From Marinobacterium stanieri (GTDB lineage: Bacteria > Pseudomonadota > Gammaproteobacteria > Pseudomonadales > Balneatricaceae): 64,000 nucleotides of DNA. The notes under the pieces are model-generated. The model did no database searches. It was not told the DNA's origin and worked only from the letters and a program-made list of their open reading frames with translations. The DNA lies in the NCBI RefSeq assembly GCF_900155945.1, contig NZ_FTMN01000002.1, positions 248,001 to 312,000 of the forward strand. Direction: 5' to 3'. Shown one piece after another: positions 9,420-18,474 of the stretch (the stretch's first letter is position 1; each line of letters opens with the position of its first letter). Made by a program: the position numbers and the translations under genes.

Positions 9420-10790
9420 TCAGGATGCCAATTCAAAGCAGGGCTCGTAGTCCTCGTGTTTGATTTTCATACGGCGCTGATCAACAAATGCCTGCAGCAG
9501 AAGGTCCAGTTCCTGGATGATGTCTGCCGCACCATGGAGCTGGAAAGGACCGTGTTCTTCAATCGCCCGGATACCCGGCTCCTTGACGTTGCCCGCCACA
9601 ATTCCGGACAGCGCGCAACGGAGCTGAGCTGCCAGTTCATGCTCGGTCTGGTTACGCGACAGGTTAAGCTGCCTCATCGCATCATGGGTAGGCTCAAAGG
9701 TCTGCTGCAACGCATAGGGAATGCGCAGTTGCCAGTTGTAGTGATAGGCCTCGCCGGTCTGCTTGCGAAAATCCGTCACCTGGTTCAACCCAAGGCGCAT
9801 ACGTTCAGCCACCTCATGCGCATCATCGACGACGACTTCATAAAGCCCGGCAGCACGCTCGCCAAGGGTCGCTCGGATAAAGCGGTCGACGGTCTTGAAA
9901 TAGTCCTCACTGCCGGCCGGACCGGTGAAAATAAGCGGGAATGGATGATCTCGATTCTCTTCCTGTAGCAGGATGCCGAGGATATAGAGTATTTCTTCAG
10001 CCGTACCCACACCGCCCGGGAATACAACGAAGCCATGCCCCAGTCGAACAAAGGCTTCAAGGCGGCGTTCGATATCCGGCATGATGATCAGTTCGTTAAC
10101 GATAGGGTTGGGCGACTCGGCCGCAATAATCCCGGGCTCGGAGATCCCCACATAACGGCCATCATTGATTCGCTGCTTGGCGTGGGCGATGGTGGCACCC
10201 TTCATTGGCCCTTTCATCGCCCCAGGACCACAGCCAGTGCAGATATTCAGGCCACGCAGGCCCATTTCGTAACCCACACGCTTGGTGTATTCATACTCTT
10301 CATGCTGAATGGAATGCCCGCCCCAGCACACCACCATATTCGGTTTCACATGGGGTTTGAGCGCATCGGCGTGGCGTAGCATATTAAAGACCTGATTGGT
10401 AATCATGGCCGAAGGGGTCAGCCCCTCACAGCAGCCATCCACCTTATCGGCCACATACAACAGATCGCGCACCACCGAAAACAGGTGCTCATTGATACCC
10501 TGAATCAATTCGCCATCAACAAAGGCGGTAGCGGGTGCGTTAATCAGATCCAGCTGCACACCACGATGTTTCTGGCTGATCTGAACATCAAACTCACGAA
10601 AACGGTTAAGTACCTGACGGGTGCTATCCAGCTCGCTGCCGCAGTTCAACACCGCCAGTGCACACTGACGAAAAAGATTGTACAGGCCGCCCTGGCTTTT
10701 ATCCTGCAGACGAGCCACTTCGAAGGGAGAGAGAACATCGAGGTTATCCAGCGGGGTAACGCTGGAGGAGATGTAATGCTCGGTCATCAT
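9420..10790 (-). CDS. ppnN: Pyrimidine/purine nucleotide 5'-monophosphate nucleosidase PpnN (YgdH), LOG family, 456 aa
   Basis: PpnN hydrolyses nucleoside monophosphates to base and ribose 5-phosphate; in E. coli it is stimulated by (p)ppGpp and helps balance purine pools. The central LOG/Rossmann domain has CWGGHSI, the NICTGCGPGAMKGPMKGA segment and the family signature FPGGVGTAEE. Flanking N- and C-terminal domains match YgdH along the whole length (GIVAGNVKEPGIRAIEEHGP near the end). The frame is open 54 bases further upstream. AAGGAGG ends five bases before the ATG at 10790 and eight before the ATG at 10787, so translation starts at one of those. It is divergent from the PIN-PhoH gene across about 200 bases. 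Confidence 0.95.
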   Translation of the reverse strand: MMTEHYISSSVTPLDNLDVLSPFEVARLQDKSQGGLYNLFRQCALAVLNCGSELDSTRQVLNRFREFDVQISQKHRGVQLDLINAPATAFVDGELIQGINEHLFSVVRDLLYVADKVDGCCEGLTPSAMITNQVFNMLRHADALKPHVKPNMVVCWGGHSIQHEEYEYTKRVGYEMGLRGLNICTGCGPGAMKGPMKGATIAHAKQRINDGRYVGISEPGIIAAESPNPIVNELIIMPDIERRLEAFVRLGHGFVVFPGGVGTAEEILYILGILLQEENRDHPFPLIFTGPAGSEDYFKTVDRFIRATLGERAAGLYEVVVDDAHEVAERMRLGLNQVTDFRKQTGEAYHYNWQLRIPYALQQTFEPTHDAMRQLNLSRNQTEHELAAQLRCALSGIVAGNVKEPGIRAIEEHGPFQLHGAADIIQELDLLLQAFVDQRRMKIKHEDYEPCFELAS

Positions 10791-10998
10791 ACTGACCTCC
10801 TTGTTCCTGTCGGAAAAACCGTGCCCGCCTTGGGCGACAGGCACGCTTTAACTATGAATGCTTGCGAGCAGATTTACTACCATTTGATGAACCCGAGGTT
10901 ACAACTCGCAATAACGGAATTTGACCGGGTACCCGATTGTATTTGTGCTGGGCATGGATTAGTTTTGGGCTGAAGCCTGTGTACAAGGAAGCGCAAAG

Positions 10999-12387
10999 AT
11001 GTCCGCATCAAAACTCTACATCCTCGACACCAACGTTCTGCTTCACGACCCCAAATGCCTGTTCCAGTTCAAGGAACAGGATGTTGCCATTCCCATGACC
11101 GTGCTTGAGGAACTTGATTCCATCAAGGACCGCAAGCAAAGCGTGGCCGCAGAAGCACGCCACGCCATCCGTGTGATCGACAAGATACTCTCCACCGCGA
11201 CCAACGCTGCCCAAATCACCAAGGGTGTGCGTATTCAACTGGAGGGCAAGGAGCGTGAACACAAGCTGGGCAAGCTGTCCATTTTCCCCGACCATGAATT
11301 GACCAGCCGTCAGGGTTTTCTGCCTGACACCAGCAACAAGGACAATCTGATCATCAACTGCGCCCTGCACCTGCAGGCGACGTTCCCGCATCGCCAGATC
11401 ATTCTGGTGACCAAGGATATCAACATGCGCCTCAAGGCGCTGGGTGCAGGACTGCAGCGCGTAGAAGACTACCGCACCGACCAGCTGGTCAGCGATATCG
11501 ATATGCTGCCGGCCGGGCATCACCACCTGGATGCGCCCTTCTGGGAAGGCGTGGATAAGGTCGACAGCTTTCAGAAGGATGGACGCACCTACCACAAGGT
11601 AGACCGCAGCCTGCTGCCGGACACCTACCCTAACGAATTCATTTTTGATGACAGCAAGGATTTTGCCGCACGTACCCATGCTATCGATGAAACCAGCGTC
11701 ACCCTGCTGGACCTGGGTTACGAGCGACTGATGGACCAGATGTGCTGGGGCATTCAGCCGATCAATATCCAGCAGGCCTTTGCCATGCAGTCGCTGATGG
11801 ACCCGGAAATCGACCTCAGCATCCTGCTCGGGGCCGCCGGCTCAGGCAAGACTCTGATCGCCCTGGCCTGCGCTCTGGAGATGGTGATTGAAGAGCAGCG
11901 TTACAACAAGATCATTGTGACCCGCTCTACCCCACCGGTGGCGGAAGATATCGGCTTCCTGCCGGGGACCGAAGAGGAGAAAATGACACCCTGGATGAGT
12001 TCCATCAACGACAACCTTGAGGCCATGCACGAACAGGATGAGCGCCCGCAGAGCAGCGTCAAGTACGCCATCGAAAAGGCCAACATCCAGTTCAAGTCAC
12101 TGAACTTCATTCGCGGTCGCAGCATCCAGAACGCCATCGTACTGATCGATGAATCCCAGAACCTGACGCCGCAGCAGCTGAAAACCATCCTGACCCGCTG
12201 CGGCAAGGGTACCAAGATGGTGTGCCTGGGTAACCTGGCGCAGATCGACTCCAACTACCTGACACCGCTCACCTCGGGTCTGACCTATATAGTAGAGCGT
12301 TTTCGTAGCTTTGAAGGCGCCGCCAGTGTGCACTTCGAGGGCATTTTCCGTTCACGTCTGGCCGAGTTTGCCGAAGAGCATCTCTGA
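10999..12387 (+). CDS. PIN-PhoH fusion ATPase (PhoH2-type), 462 aa
   Basis: The N-terminal PIN ribonuclease-like domain (about 5-150) opens YILDTNVLLHDP, with the acidic residues of the metal site (Asp9, Glu and Asp in TVLEELDSIK). The C-terminal PhoH P-loop ATPase (about 250-455) has Walker A GAAGSGKT near residue 277, Walker B IVLIDESQN and the LGNLAQID sensor segment. PhoH2 proteins are described as RNA helicase/RNase toxins in mycobacteria. In gammaproteobacteria the family is widespread and the exact role is not settled, so I give no symbol. The gene is transcribed alone and divergent from ppnN. The start ATG 10999 follows AAGGAAGCGCAAAG with good spacing. Confidence 0.93.
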   Translation: MSASKLYILDTNVLLHDPKCLFQFKEQDVAIPMTVLEELDSIKDRKQSVAAEARHAIRVIDKILSTATNAAQITKGVRIQLEGKEREHKLGKLSIFPDHELTSRQGFLPDTSNKDNLIINCALHLQATFPHRQIILVTKDINMRLKALGAGLQRVEDYRTDQLVSDIDMLPAGHHHLDAPFWEGVDKVDSFQKDGRTYHKVDRSLLPDTYPNEFIFDDSKDFAARTHAIDETSVTLLDLGYERLMDQMCWGIQPINIQQAFAMQSLMDPEIDLSILLGAAGSGKTLIALACALEMVIEEQRYNKIIVTRSTPPVAEDIGFLPGTEEEKMTPWMSSINDNLEAMHEQDERPQSSVKYAIEKANIQFKSLNFIRGRSIQNAIVLIDESQNLTPQQLKTILTRCGKGTKMVCLGNLAQIDSNYLTPLTSGLTYIVERFRSFEGAASVHFEGIFRSRLAEFAEEHL

Positions 12388-12409
12388 GCCCCAACGCCAT
12401 TTCCACTGC

Positions 12410-12440
12410 GCGGCAGGCAAAACGCCTGCCGCAATTCACT
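12410..12440 (+). terminator. Putative terminator after the PIN-PhoH gene
   Basis: A nine-base perfect stem GCGGCAGGC/GCCTGCCGC (12410-12418 with 12424-12432) closes an AAAAC loop. It starts 23 bases after the stop. The downstream tract is only moderately T-rich, so it may be a weak or partly Rho-aided terminator. Confidence 0.55.
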
Positions 12441-12570
12441 GTTTCCCATTCTGCCGACCAAAGTCTAAAAATCACACTAAACGCCTATACGACGCGGGTT
12501 ACAGACGAATTACAACCCCTCACCCCTTCCCCCCACCTTCGGCATGAGTTTTTTTCTGTCGACAGTTGAA

Positions 12571-12576
12571 TATAAT
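12571..12576 (+). promoter_or_regulatory. Candidate -10 element (TATAAT) of mqo
   Basis: A perfect TATAAT lies 181 bases before the mqo ATG. There is no good -35 at 17 +/- 1 bases (the region is T-rich), so activation by a regulator is plausible. A start near 12583 would give a leader of about 170 bases containing the two hairpins described separately. Confidence 0.4.
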
Positions 12577-12615
12577 GCACCGCACCAAAGTACTAAGCGT
12601 AAATAATCAAACAAT

Positions 12616-12697
12616 CTGCTCGGCGCATCACCCAATCGGATGATAACCGGAGCAGTGAGACGCGAAAGTCCGACAGCCAACCCTGTGCGGACGCGCC
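12616..12697 (+). other. Structured 5' leader of mqo (two adjacent stem-loops)
   Basis: Hairpin 1 pairs CTGCTC (12616-12621) with GAGCAG (12650-12655), extended by GG/CC and an inner ATCA/TGAT helix (12627-12630 with 12641-12644) closing a ten-base loop. Hairpin 2 pairs GTCCG with CGGAC (12668-12672 with 12688-12692) and ACAG with CTGT (12673-12676 with 12683-12686), loop CCAACC. A basal CGC/GCG helix (12661-12663 with 12693-12695) encloses a GAAA bulge. Neither hairpin has a T-run, so they are not terminators. I do not recognise a known riboswitch family. Confidence 0.45.
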
Positions 12698-12756
12698 AAA
12701 AGCCACCTTTCGCCGTCTCTTGAATCCCATTGTTTACGATCAAATGGCGAACTCAT

Positions 12757-14247
12757 ATGACCACTAAAACTGTAGATGTACTGCTCGTCGGCGCCGGCGC
12801 AATGAGTACCACCCTCGGGATGCTACTCAAGCAGCTGGATCCGACCTTGAAGATTGCTATGGTCGAACGGCTCGACCATGTTGCCCGCGAAAGCACCGAC
12901 GGCTGGAACAACGCCGGCACCGGTCACGCAGCCTACTGCGAGCTGAACTATACCCCGCAGCAGGCGGATGGCAGCATCAATGCCACCAAGGCCTTCGCAA
13001 TCAACACGTCCTTCGAGGTTAGCCTGCAGTTCTGGTCCTACCTGGTTGAACAGGGCAAGCTGCCCTCGCCCAAGGAATTCATCAACCCGACCCCGCACTG
13101 CAGCTTTGTATGGGGCGAGAAAAACGTTGAGTTCCTGCGCAAGCGTTATGAAACCCTGAGCCAGCACCATTGCTTCAAGGACATGGAGTACAGCGAGGAC
13201 CACGACACCCTGCGTGAGTGGATGCCTTTGGTCATGAAGGATCGCCAACCTGATGAAAAAGTCGCTGGTACACGTGTTCGCTACGGTTCTGACGTCAACT
13301 TCGGCCAACTGGCCCGCCACATGGTGCTGCACCTGGAACAGCAGGACAACTTCGACCTGCTCCTGAGCCGCATCGTAGAAGACCTGAACAAGCAGGATGA
13401 TGGCAGCTGGAATGTCACCCTGAAGAATACCGAAAGCGGCCAGAAAGAAGTCATAAACAGCCGTTTCGTATTCCTGGGTGCCGGTGGTGGCGCACTGCCA
13501 CTGCTGCAGAAATCCGGTATTCGTGAAGGCGAAGGCTATGGCGGCTTCCCGGTCAGCGGCATGTGGCTGGTCTGCAAGCGCCCGGAAATCATCGAGCAGC
13601 ACCAGGCCAAGGTGTACGGCATGGCACCGATCGGCGCACCGCCCATGTCGGTTCCCCACCTGGACACCCGTGTGATCGATGGCAAGAAAGCCCTGTTGTT
13701 CGGCCCCTTTGCCGGGTTCACCACCAAGTTCCTGAAACAGGGATCTTTCCTCGACCTGCCTTGCAGTATTCGCCTGGGTAACCTGAAGCCAATGCTGTCC
13801 GTGGCCAAAAACAACATGGACCTGACCCGCTACCTGATCAGCGAAGTGATGCAGTCACACTCCTCACGCGTGGACTCTCTGCGTAACTTCTTCCCGGAAG
13901 CCAAGGATGATGACTGGGAGCTGTCCTACGCCGGCCAGCGTGTGCAGATCATCAAGCCGGGCACTGAAACTGCCGGCAAGCTTGAGTTCGGTACTGAAGT
14001 CATCACTTCCGAAGACGGTAGCCTCGCGGCACTGCTGGGTGCATCACCGGGCGCATCCACAGCTGTCAGCGCCATGATGAGCATCGTTGAGCGATGCTAT
14101 GAGGAACGCCTGCAGAAGAGCGACTGGCAGGACAGGATCCAGGAGCTGATTCCGTCTTACGGCAAGAGCCTGACCGACGATGCCGCGCTGATGGAAACAG
14201 TCCGCGCTCGCACCCTGTCGGTGCTGGAACTCGATCCGCAAAACTGA
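12757..14247 (+). CDS. mqo: Malate:quinone oxidoreductase, 496 aa
   Basis: Mqo is a peripheral membrane FAD enzyme that oxidises malate to oxaloacetate and passes electrons to the quinone pool, bypassing NAD-malate dehydrogenase. The N-terminal FAD-binding motif reads VDVLLVGAGAMSTTLG, followed by the family-specific NNAGTGHAAYCELNYTP; the C-terminal FAD segment contains LGASPGASTAVSAM. It is full length for the family. The frame is open to a TTG at 12730, but the ATG at 12757 puts the protein start where other Mqo proteins have it; the Shine-Dalgarno there is weak (GGCGA). A strong terminator follows directly, so the gene is probably monocistronic, with a structured leader. Confidence 0.95.
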   Translation: MTTKTVDVLLVGAGAMSTTLGMLLKQLDPTLKIAMVERLDHVARESTDGWNNAGTGHAAYCELNYTPQQADGSINATKAFAINTSFEVSLQFWSYLVEQGKLPSPKEFINPTPHCSFVWGEKNVEFLRKRYETLSQHHCFKDMEYSEDHDTLREWMPLVMKDRQPDEKVAGTRVRYGSDVNFGQLARHMVLHLEQQDNFDLLLSRIVEDLNKQDDGSWNVTLKNTESGQKEVINSRFVFLGAGGGALPLLQKSGIREGEGYGGFPVSGMWLVCKRPEIIEQHQAKVYGMAPIGAPPMSVPHLDTRVIDGKKALLFGPFAGFTTKFLKQGSFLDLPCSIRLGNLKPMLSVAKNNMDLTRYLISEVMQSHSSRVDSLRNFFPEAKDDDWELSYAGQRVQIIKPGTETAGKLEFGTEVITSEDGSLAALLGASPGASTAVSAMMSIVERCYEERLQKSDWQDRIQELIPSYGKSLTDDAALMETVRARTLSVLELDPQN

Positions 14248-14255
14248 TCCACCGC

Positions 14256-14283
14256 AAGGGAGCCTGAGGGCTCCCTTTTTCTT
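14256..14283 (+). terminator. Rho-independent terminator of mqo
   Basis: A perfect nine-base stem AAGGGAGCC/GGCTCCCTT (14256-14264 with 14269-14277) with loop TGAG is followed by a T-rich tract. It sits nine bases after the mqo stop. Confidence 0.92.
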
Positions 14284-14351
14284 TGCCTCTTTGTCACTGG
14301 TCCTCACCACAGTGAAGGTCTATCATCAGTCCTCATGCATATGAGGTGTCC

Positions 14352-14633
14352 ATGTCGTTTATAAACTCTATCCTGACCCGCATTCTGATCGGCCTGGTAC
14401 GCGTATACCAGCTCTGCATCAGCCCGGTGATGGGCAGCAATTGCCGCTTCTACCCCACCTGCTCCAGCTATATGATCGAGGCAATTCAAACCCATGGTGC
14501 CATCAAGGGACTCTGGCTGGGCATACGACGCCTGTTGCGCTGCCACCCCTACTCCGATGGCGGCATCGATCCGGTGCCTGAACCCCGCTGCCGACATGAA
14601 GCGGGAATACACAGCCATTGTGATAACGACTAG
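14352..14633 (+). CDS. yidD: Membrane protein insertion efficiency factor YidD, 93 aa
   Basis: The small amphipathic protein matches the YidD family (DUF37): an N-terminal helix, then the conserved core [20 protein letters not shown], with the paired cysteines and the YM-EAI-HG segment, ending with [15 protein letters not shown]. YidD aids insertion of inner-membrane proteins together with YidC. The start is the ATG at 14352 behind GAGGTG; a GTG two codons earlier is in frame. Odd context: YidD is usually encoded between rnpA and yidC, but here it sits alone between mqo and the SLC5-STAC gene. Another copy may exist elsewhere in the genome. Confidence 0.92.
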   Translation: MSFINSILTRILIGLVRVYQLCISPVMGSNCRFYPTCSSYMIEAIQTHGAIKGLWLGIRRLLRCHPYSDGGIDPVPEPRCRHEAGIHSHCDND

Positions 14634-14671
14634 ACTCAAGCCATCAAGCCTACCTGCTCTGAGGAACCCGA

Positions 14672-16876
14672 ATGTTTTCGCCACTTAGCGTGATTCTGGT
14701 TATCGTTGCCTATATCGGCATACTCTTCGGACTGGCTCAGTGGGGCGAACACCGTACCCGCAACGGCCGCCCGATCAACTCTGCCACCATTTATGCCCTC
14801 TCCCTCTGCGTATACTTTACCAGCTGGACCTTTTACGGCAGTGTCGGATTCGCCACTCAGTCAGGCTTACTCTATATGGGGGTCTATGTTGGCTCCCTGT
14901 TGTCACTTTTCTTCTGGAAGCTCACCCTCAGACGCATGATTGCGGTAAAGGAAACCTTCCGCATCACCAGCGTTGCCGACTTCATATCCACCCGCTACCG
15001 CCGCTCCCAACGCATCGCAGCACTGGTGACAATCATCGTCTTGCTGGGTCTGCTGCCGTACATCAGCCTGCAGCTGGAAGCCGTGGTCGACTCGTTCCGG
15101 ATCATCACCCATGAGGGCAGCGACGATATTCATTGGGGATCATCAGCACTGCTGATTACCTTCCTGATGACAGTATTCACCATCATATTTGGTGTACGCC
15201 GCCTTGACCCGACCGAGCGCCACCAGGGCATGATCCTGGCGCTGGTGGCACACTCTGTCGTGAAACTGGCGGCATTCATGGCCATCGGCCTGTATGTCAC
15301 CTACCAGTTTTTTGATGGCCCGGCCGACGTACTGTTCAGCATTAGGGAGCACCAGATTGACCATCTGATCGGCTCTGGTGGTGAAGGCAGTGGCGTTCAC
15401 TGGTTGACCCTGATTGTATTGAGCTTCGTCGGGGTACAACTGCTGCCGCGCCAGTTCCACGTCGCTGTTGTGGAGAATGTTTCCCCCCGACACTTGAGCC
15501 GGTCATTCTGGTCTTTCCCGCTATACACCCTGTTGATGACCATTTTTGTCATTCCGGTTGCAGCTGCCGGCCTCATCCTGGGACTGCCGGAACCCTATGC
15601 CGATTATTTCATGCTGTTGGTGCCACAGACCCTTAACCAGCCTCTGATTACGCTGCTCACGTTTATTGGCGGCTTTGCTGCTGCCAGCGGCATGGTCATT
15701 ATCACGACCATGACCCTCTCGACCATGGTCTCTAACCATCTGCTGCTGCCATTCTGTGAACACTTCAAAAGCCTGGCCTGGATGCGCACCTGGCTTCTCC
15801 AAGTCCGCTGGGTGCTGGTTGCCATCATCCTGTTCGGCAGCCTTTACCTGGCACGCCTGCTCAGTGATACCAATCTTCTGGTGACTGTCGGCATGCTTTC
15901 ATTCGTCGCTACTGCTCAGTTGGCACCAGCCGCCTTTATTGGCCTGTTCTGGAACCGTGGCAATAGCATGGGAGCCATGCTTGGCCTGGGGGCCGGCTTT
16001 GCCGTTTGGGGCTGGACTCTCATCATTCCTGCCTGGGTGGAACAGGGCTGGCTGCCCCTGCATATTCTGACGGAAGGGCCACTGGGCATTGCCTGGCTGC
16101 GCCCGGAAGCACTCTTTGGCAGTGAGCTGCCCAGCATTCCCCATGCCACACTCTGGTCGCTGACTCTCAACACGCTGTTCTACCTGGTAGGCTCCTGGTT
16201 CTACAAGCCACAGAAACATGAACGGACGCTCACCACGGAATTCCTGTACACCACACGCGCCCTGCGCACTCAGGAAAAGGCCCGCCCCACCGGCCTCAAT
16301 GCCTACATTGAATTGGCCCCGAAACTGGTGGAAGCCGAGCAGCTGTTGAAGCGCTACCTGGGTGAAGACAAGGCGCAGCACAATGTGAACCGCATCGCCG
16401 AGGATCTGCAGGTTTACGACAAGAGTCACATTTCAGTGGTCGAGTTGATGGAGTTTCACCGCATGCTCGAACAGGTGCTGGCCGGTTCCATCGGTGCCGC
16501 CAGCGCCCACACGGCCATTGAAGAAAACATCCGCTATACCGACCGTGAACGCTCGGACCTGACAGCACTGTACAGCCATATCGTCAATGAGCTTCAGGGC
16601 TCCTATCGATTCCATCCCGACAAGGCCAACGAACCCCAGAGTCGCGGTTTTGAAATGCTGGATGACCTGCAGAACCAGCTGGAGCATATGCAGCTCAAGA
16701 TTGATCAACAACAGGGAGAGATCGAACAGCTGGAAGCCAAACTGGAAGCACAATACCAGCAGGTGTTTGATCATCGGATAGAGGCGCAGAAATTACGCCA
16801 GGAAAACGAGGGGCTGCGTCAGCAGATACTGACTGAAGGGTCGGGCGACCCCTCAGCCATCGGCAGAAATCCGTAA
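14672..16876 (+). CDS. SLC5-like transporter domain fused to a STAC domain and coiled coil (CbrA-like, no kinase), 734 aa
   Basis: Residues 1 to about 520 form a sodium/solute symporter-like (SLC5) domain with about 13 transmembrane segments (e.g. SVILVIVAYIGILFGLAQWG, TIYALSLCVYFTSWTFYG). The STAC domain (about 555-640) is the linker that in CbrA-type sensor kinases joins the SLC5 domain to the PAS/kinase module. Here the chain then ends in a predicted coiled coil (about 650-715, DLQNQLEHMQLKIDQQQ and following heptads) and a stop; no HisKA or HATPase motif is present. The stop is immediately followed by the convergent mscS stop. The N-terminal architecture identifies a CbrA-type sensor/transporter; the output partner is unknown. 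ATG 14672 follows a TGAGGAACCCGA Shine-Dalgarno. Confidence 0.85.
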   Translation: MFSPLSVILVIVAYIGILFGLAQWGEHRTRNGRPINSATIYALSLCVYFTSWTFYGSVGFATQSGLLYMGVYVGSLLSLFFWKLTLRRMIAVKETFRITSVADFISTRYRRSQRIAALVTIIVLLGLLPYISLQLEAVVDSFRIITHEGSDDIHWGSSALLITFLMTVFTIIFGVRRLDPTERHQGMILALVAHSVVKLAAFMAIGLYVTYQFFDGPADVLFSIREHQIDHLIGSGGEGSGVHWLTLIVLSFVGVQLLPRQFHVAVVENVSPRHLSRSFWSFPLYTLLMTIFVIPVAAAGLILGLPEPYADYFMLLVPQTLNQPLITLLTFIGGFAAASGMVIITTMTLSTMVSNHLLLPFCEHFKSLAWMRTWLLQVRWVLVAIILFGSLYLARLLSDTNLLVTVGMLSFVATAQLAPAAFIGLFWNRGNSMGAMLGLGAGFAVWGWTLIIPAWVEQGWLPLHILTEGPLGIAWLRPEALFGSELPSIPHATLWSLTLNTLFYLVGSWFYKPQKHERTLTTEFLYTTRALRTQEKARPTGLNAYIELAPKLVEAEQLLKRYLGEDKAQHNVNRIAEDLQVYDKSHISVVELMEFHRMLEQVLAGSIGAASAHTAIEENIRYTDRERSDLTALYSHIVNELQGSYRFHPDKANEPQSRGFEMLDDLQNQLEHMQLKIDQQQGEIEQLEAKLEAQYQQVFDHRIEAQKLRQENEGLRQQILTEGSGDPSAIGRNP

Positions 16877-17689
16877 TCAGTCGGCTTTCTGCTCGGAGTG
16901 CAGATGTACGTCCATCTGCGGGAAGGGAATGCTGATACCCTGGCGGTCAAATTCCAGCTTCACCTTCTCGGTGGTATCCCAGAGTACCGCCCAGTAATCG
17001 GCGCTTTTAACCCAAGGACGCACGTTGAAGTTCACGCTGCTGTCACCCAAAGACGCCACATTCACCAGCGGAGCAGGATCTTTGAGCACACGCTCATCCT
17101 GCTCCAGAATTTCCATCAGGATCTGCTTGGCCTTAAGCAGGTCATCACCGTATCCGATGCCGAACACCATATCCACACGACGTGTTGCCCGCGCAGAATA
17201 GTTGACGATGCTGTCGTTGTAGATCTTGCCATTGGGAATGATGATTTCGCGGTTGTCACCGGTGCGCATCACTGAGTTGAAAATCGTGATGTGCTCAACG
17301 ATACCGCTGACACCACCGGCTTCCACAAAATCACCTTCACGGAACGGGCGGAATACGATCAGCATGACGCCAGCTGCGAAGTTTTTCAGTGAATCCTGCA
17401 GTGACAGACCAATGGCCAGGCCGGCAGCACCAATAAGGGCAATCAGCGAGGTCGTGTCGACACCGAGTTCGCCCAACGCGGCGATTACAACAAACAGCAG
17501 CAGAATGGCATGCGCTATCGAGGTCACAAAATTGATCAGCATCTGATCCATTTTGGTTTTGCGCAGAATACGCGTCAGCAGCCCGATCAATAATTTGACA
17601 ACCCAGCGACCGACAACAAAAATCGCCAGCGCCAGGCCAATATTGATCGCCCAGGGCAAAATATAGTCTTGAGAGATGGATTCCATCAT
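16877..17689 (-). CDS. mscS: Small-conductance mechanosensitive channel (MscS family), 270 aa
   Basis: This is a canonical three-helix MscS: TM1 about 14-34, TM2 about 54-74, and the pore-lining TM3 about 82-112 with the Gly/Ala-rich pattern LIALIGAAGLAIGLSLQDSLKNFAAG. The beta domain follows (PFREGDFVEAGGVSGIVEHI, IIIPNGKIYNDSIVNYS), then the C-terminal vestibule domain. Length is close to E. coli YggB (286). It releases osmolytes on hypo-osmotic shock at the inner membrane. Two consecutive ATGs (17689 and 17686) follow AAGGGAG; the second has the better spacing. It is convergent with the SLC5-STAC gene, the two stop codons abutting with no intergenic base. Confidence 0.93.
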   Translation of the reverse strand: MMESISQDYILPWAINIGLALAIFVVGRWVVKLLIGLLTRILRKTKMDQMLINFVTSIAHAILLLFVVIAALGELGVDTTSLIALIGAAGLAIGLSLQDSLKNFAAGVMLIVFRPFREGDFVEAGGVSGIVEHITIFNSVMRTGDNREIIIPNGKIYNDSIVNYSARATRRVDMVFGIGYGDDLLKAKQILMEILEQDERVLKDPAPLVNVASLGDSSVNFNVRPWVKSADYWAVLWDTTEKVKLEFDRQGISIPFPQMDVHLHSEQKAD

Positions 17690-17816
17690 AACTCCCTTTG
17701 ATCTTCAGTATGGAAGCGTTAAATTCGACTGTCGTTCATATGCAGGACAGCTCCTAAACGATAAAGTGTTTGTTGTGTAAAATCATGCTTTTGTTATTTC
17801 AGTTGCCGGATACACC

Positions 17817-18389
17817 ATGAAAAAAATATTGTTTTTAACCACTCTTTTGGGTTTATCTGCCCCCGCCTGGGCAGAACAGGGTCATATTGCCGATGATGTC
17901 TACGTCTTCTTTCACGGCGGCCCCAGTAACGAATATCGCATCACCGGCCGCATCAATAGTGGCGAACCGGTCGAAATCCTTGGCCAGAACAGCTCCACAG
18001 GCTATATTCAAATAAAGACCGAGAGCGGCCGCACCGGCTGGGTACCGGAACAGTTTGTTGCAACCGGCAACAGTAAGCTGTTCGACCTGCCGAAGCTGGA
18101 AACGGCGCTGGCCGATAGCCGATCTACCATTGATGAGCAGGCCTCGACCATTGAGCAGCTGAATGCACAGCTGACCCAACTGAAGGATGCCAGTAGTGGT
18201 TACACCGGTCAGATTCGCGATCTGCAGATTGAAATTCGCGACCTGCAGTCGCAGATAAGTAATATGGACCAGAGCAATATGATGCGCTGGTTGACTTACG
18301 GCGGCTTGATCGCCTTTGGTGGCGTGGTGCTGGGTTTGATCGTCCCTTACCTGCCGCGTCGACGCAAACGCAGGGATGACTGGTTCTGA
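17817..18389 (+). CDS. TIGR04211-type (YgiM-like) SH3-domain membrane protein, 190 aa
   Basis: The signal peptide MKKILFLTTLLGLSAPAWA is followed by a bacterial SH3 domain (about 24-85: DVYVFFHGGPSNEYRITGRINSG, SGRTGWVPEQF), a coiled coil (about 95-150, with repeated IRDLQIEIRDLQSQI), one transmembrane helix (about 160-180) and a very basic cytoplasmic tail RRRKRRDDWF. The order SP-SH3-coiled coil-TM matches the TIGR04211/YgiM family of inner-membrane proteins with a periplasmic SH3 domain. Function is not firmly known; a link to the cell wall is inferred from the SH3b domain. The gene is divergent from mscS and may be cotranscribed with the 51-codon frame downstream. Confidence 0.9.
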   Translation: MKKILFLTTLLGLSAPAWAEQGHIADDVYVFFHGGPSNEYRITGRINSGEPVEILGQNSSTGYIQIKTESGRTGWVPEQFVATGNSKLFDLPKLETALADSRSTIDEQASTIEQLNAQLTQLKDASSGYTGQIRDLQIEIRDLQSQISNMDQSNMMRWLTYGGLIAFGGVVLGLIVPYLPRRRKRRDDWF

Positions 18390-18474
18390 TCCTGATCCAG
18401 ACGGATAACAGGCACGTAAGGAACCATGAGTGGCAAGGGCTGTCCGATGTTGAGCTGAACAGGAGAATTACTGC

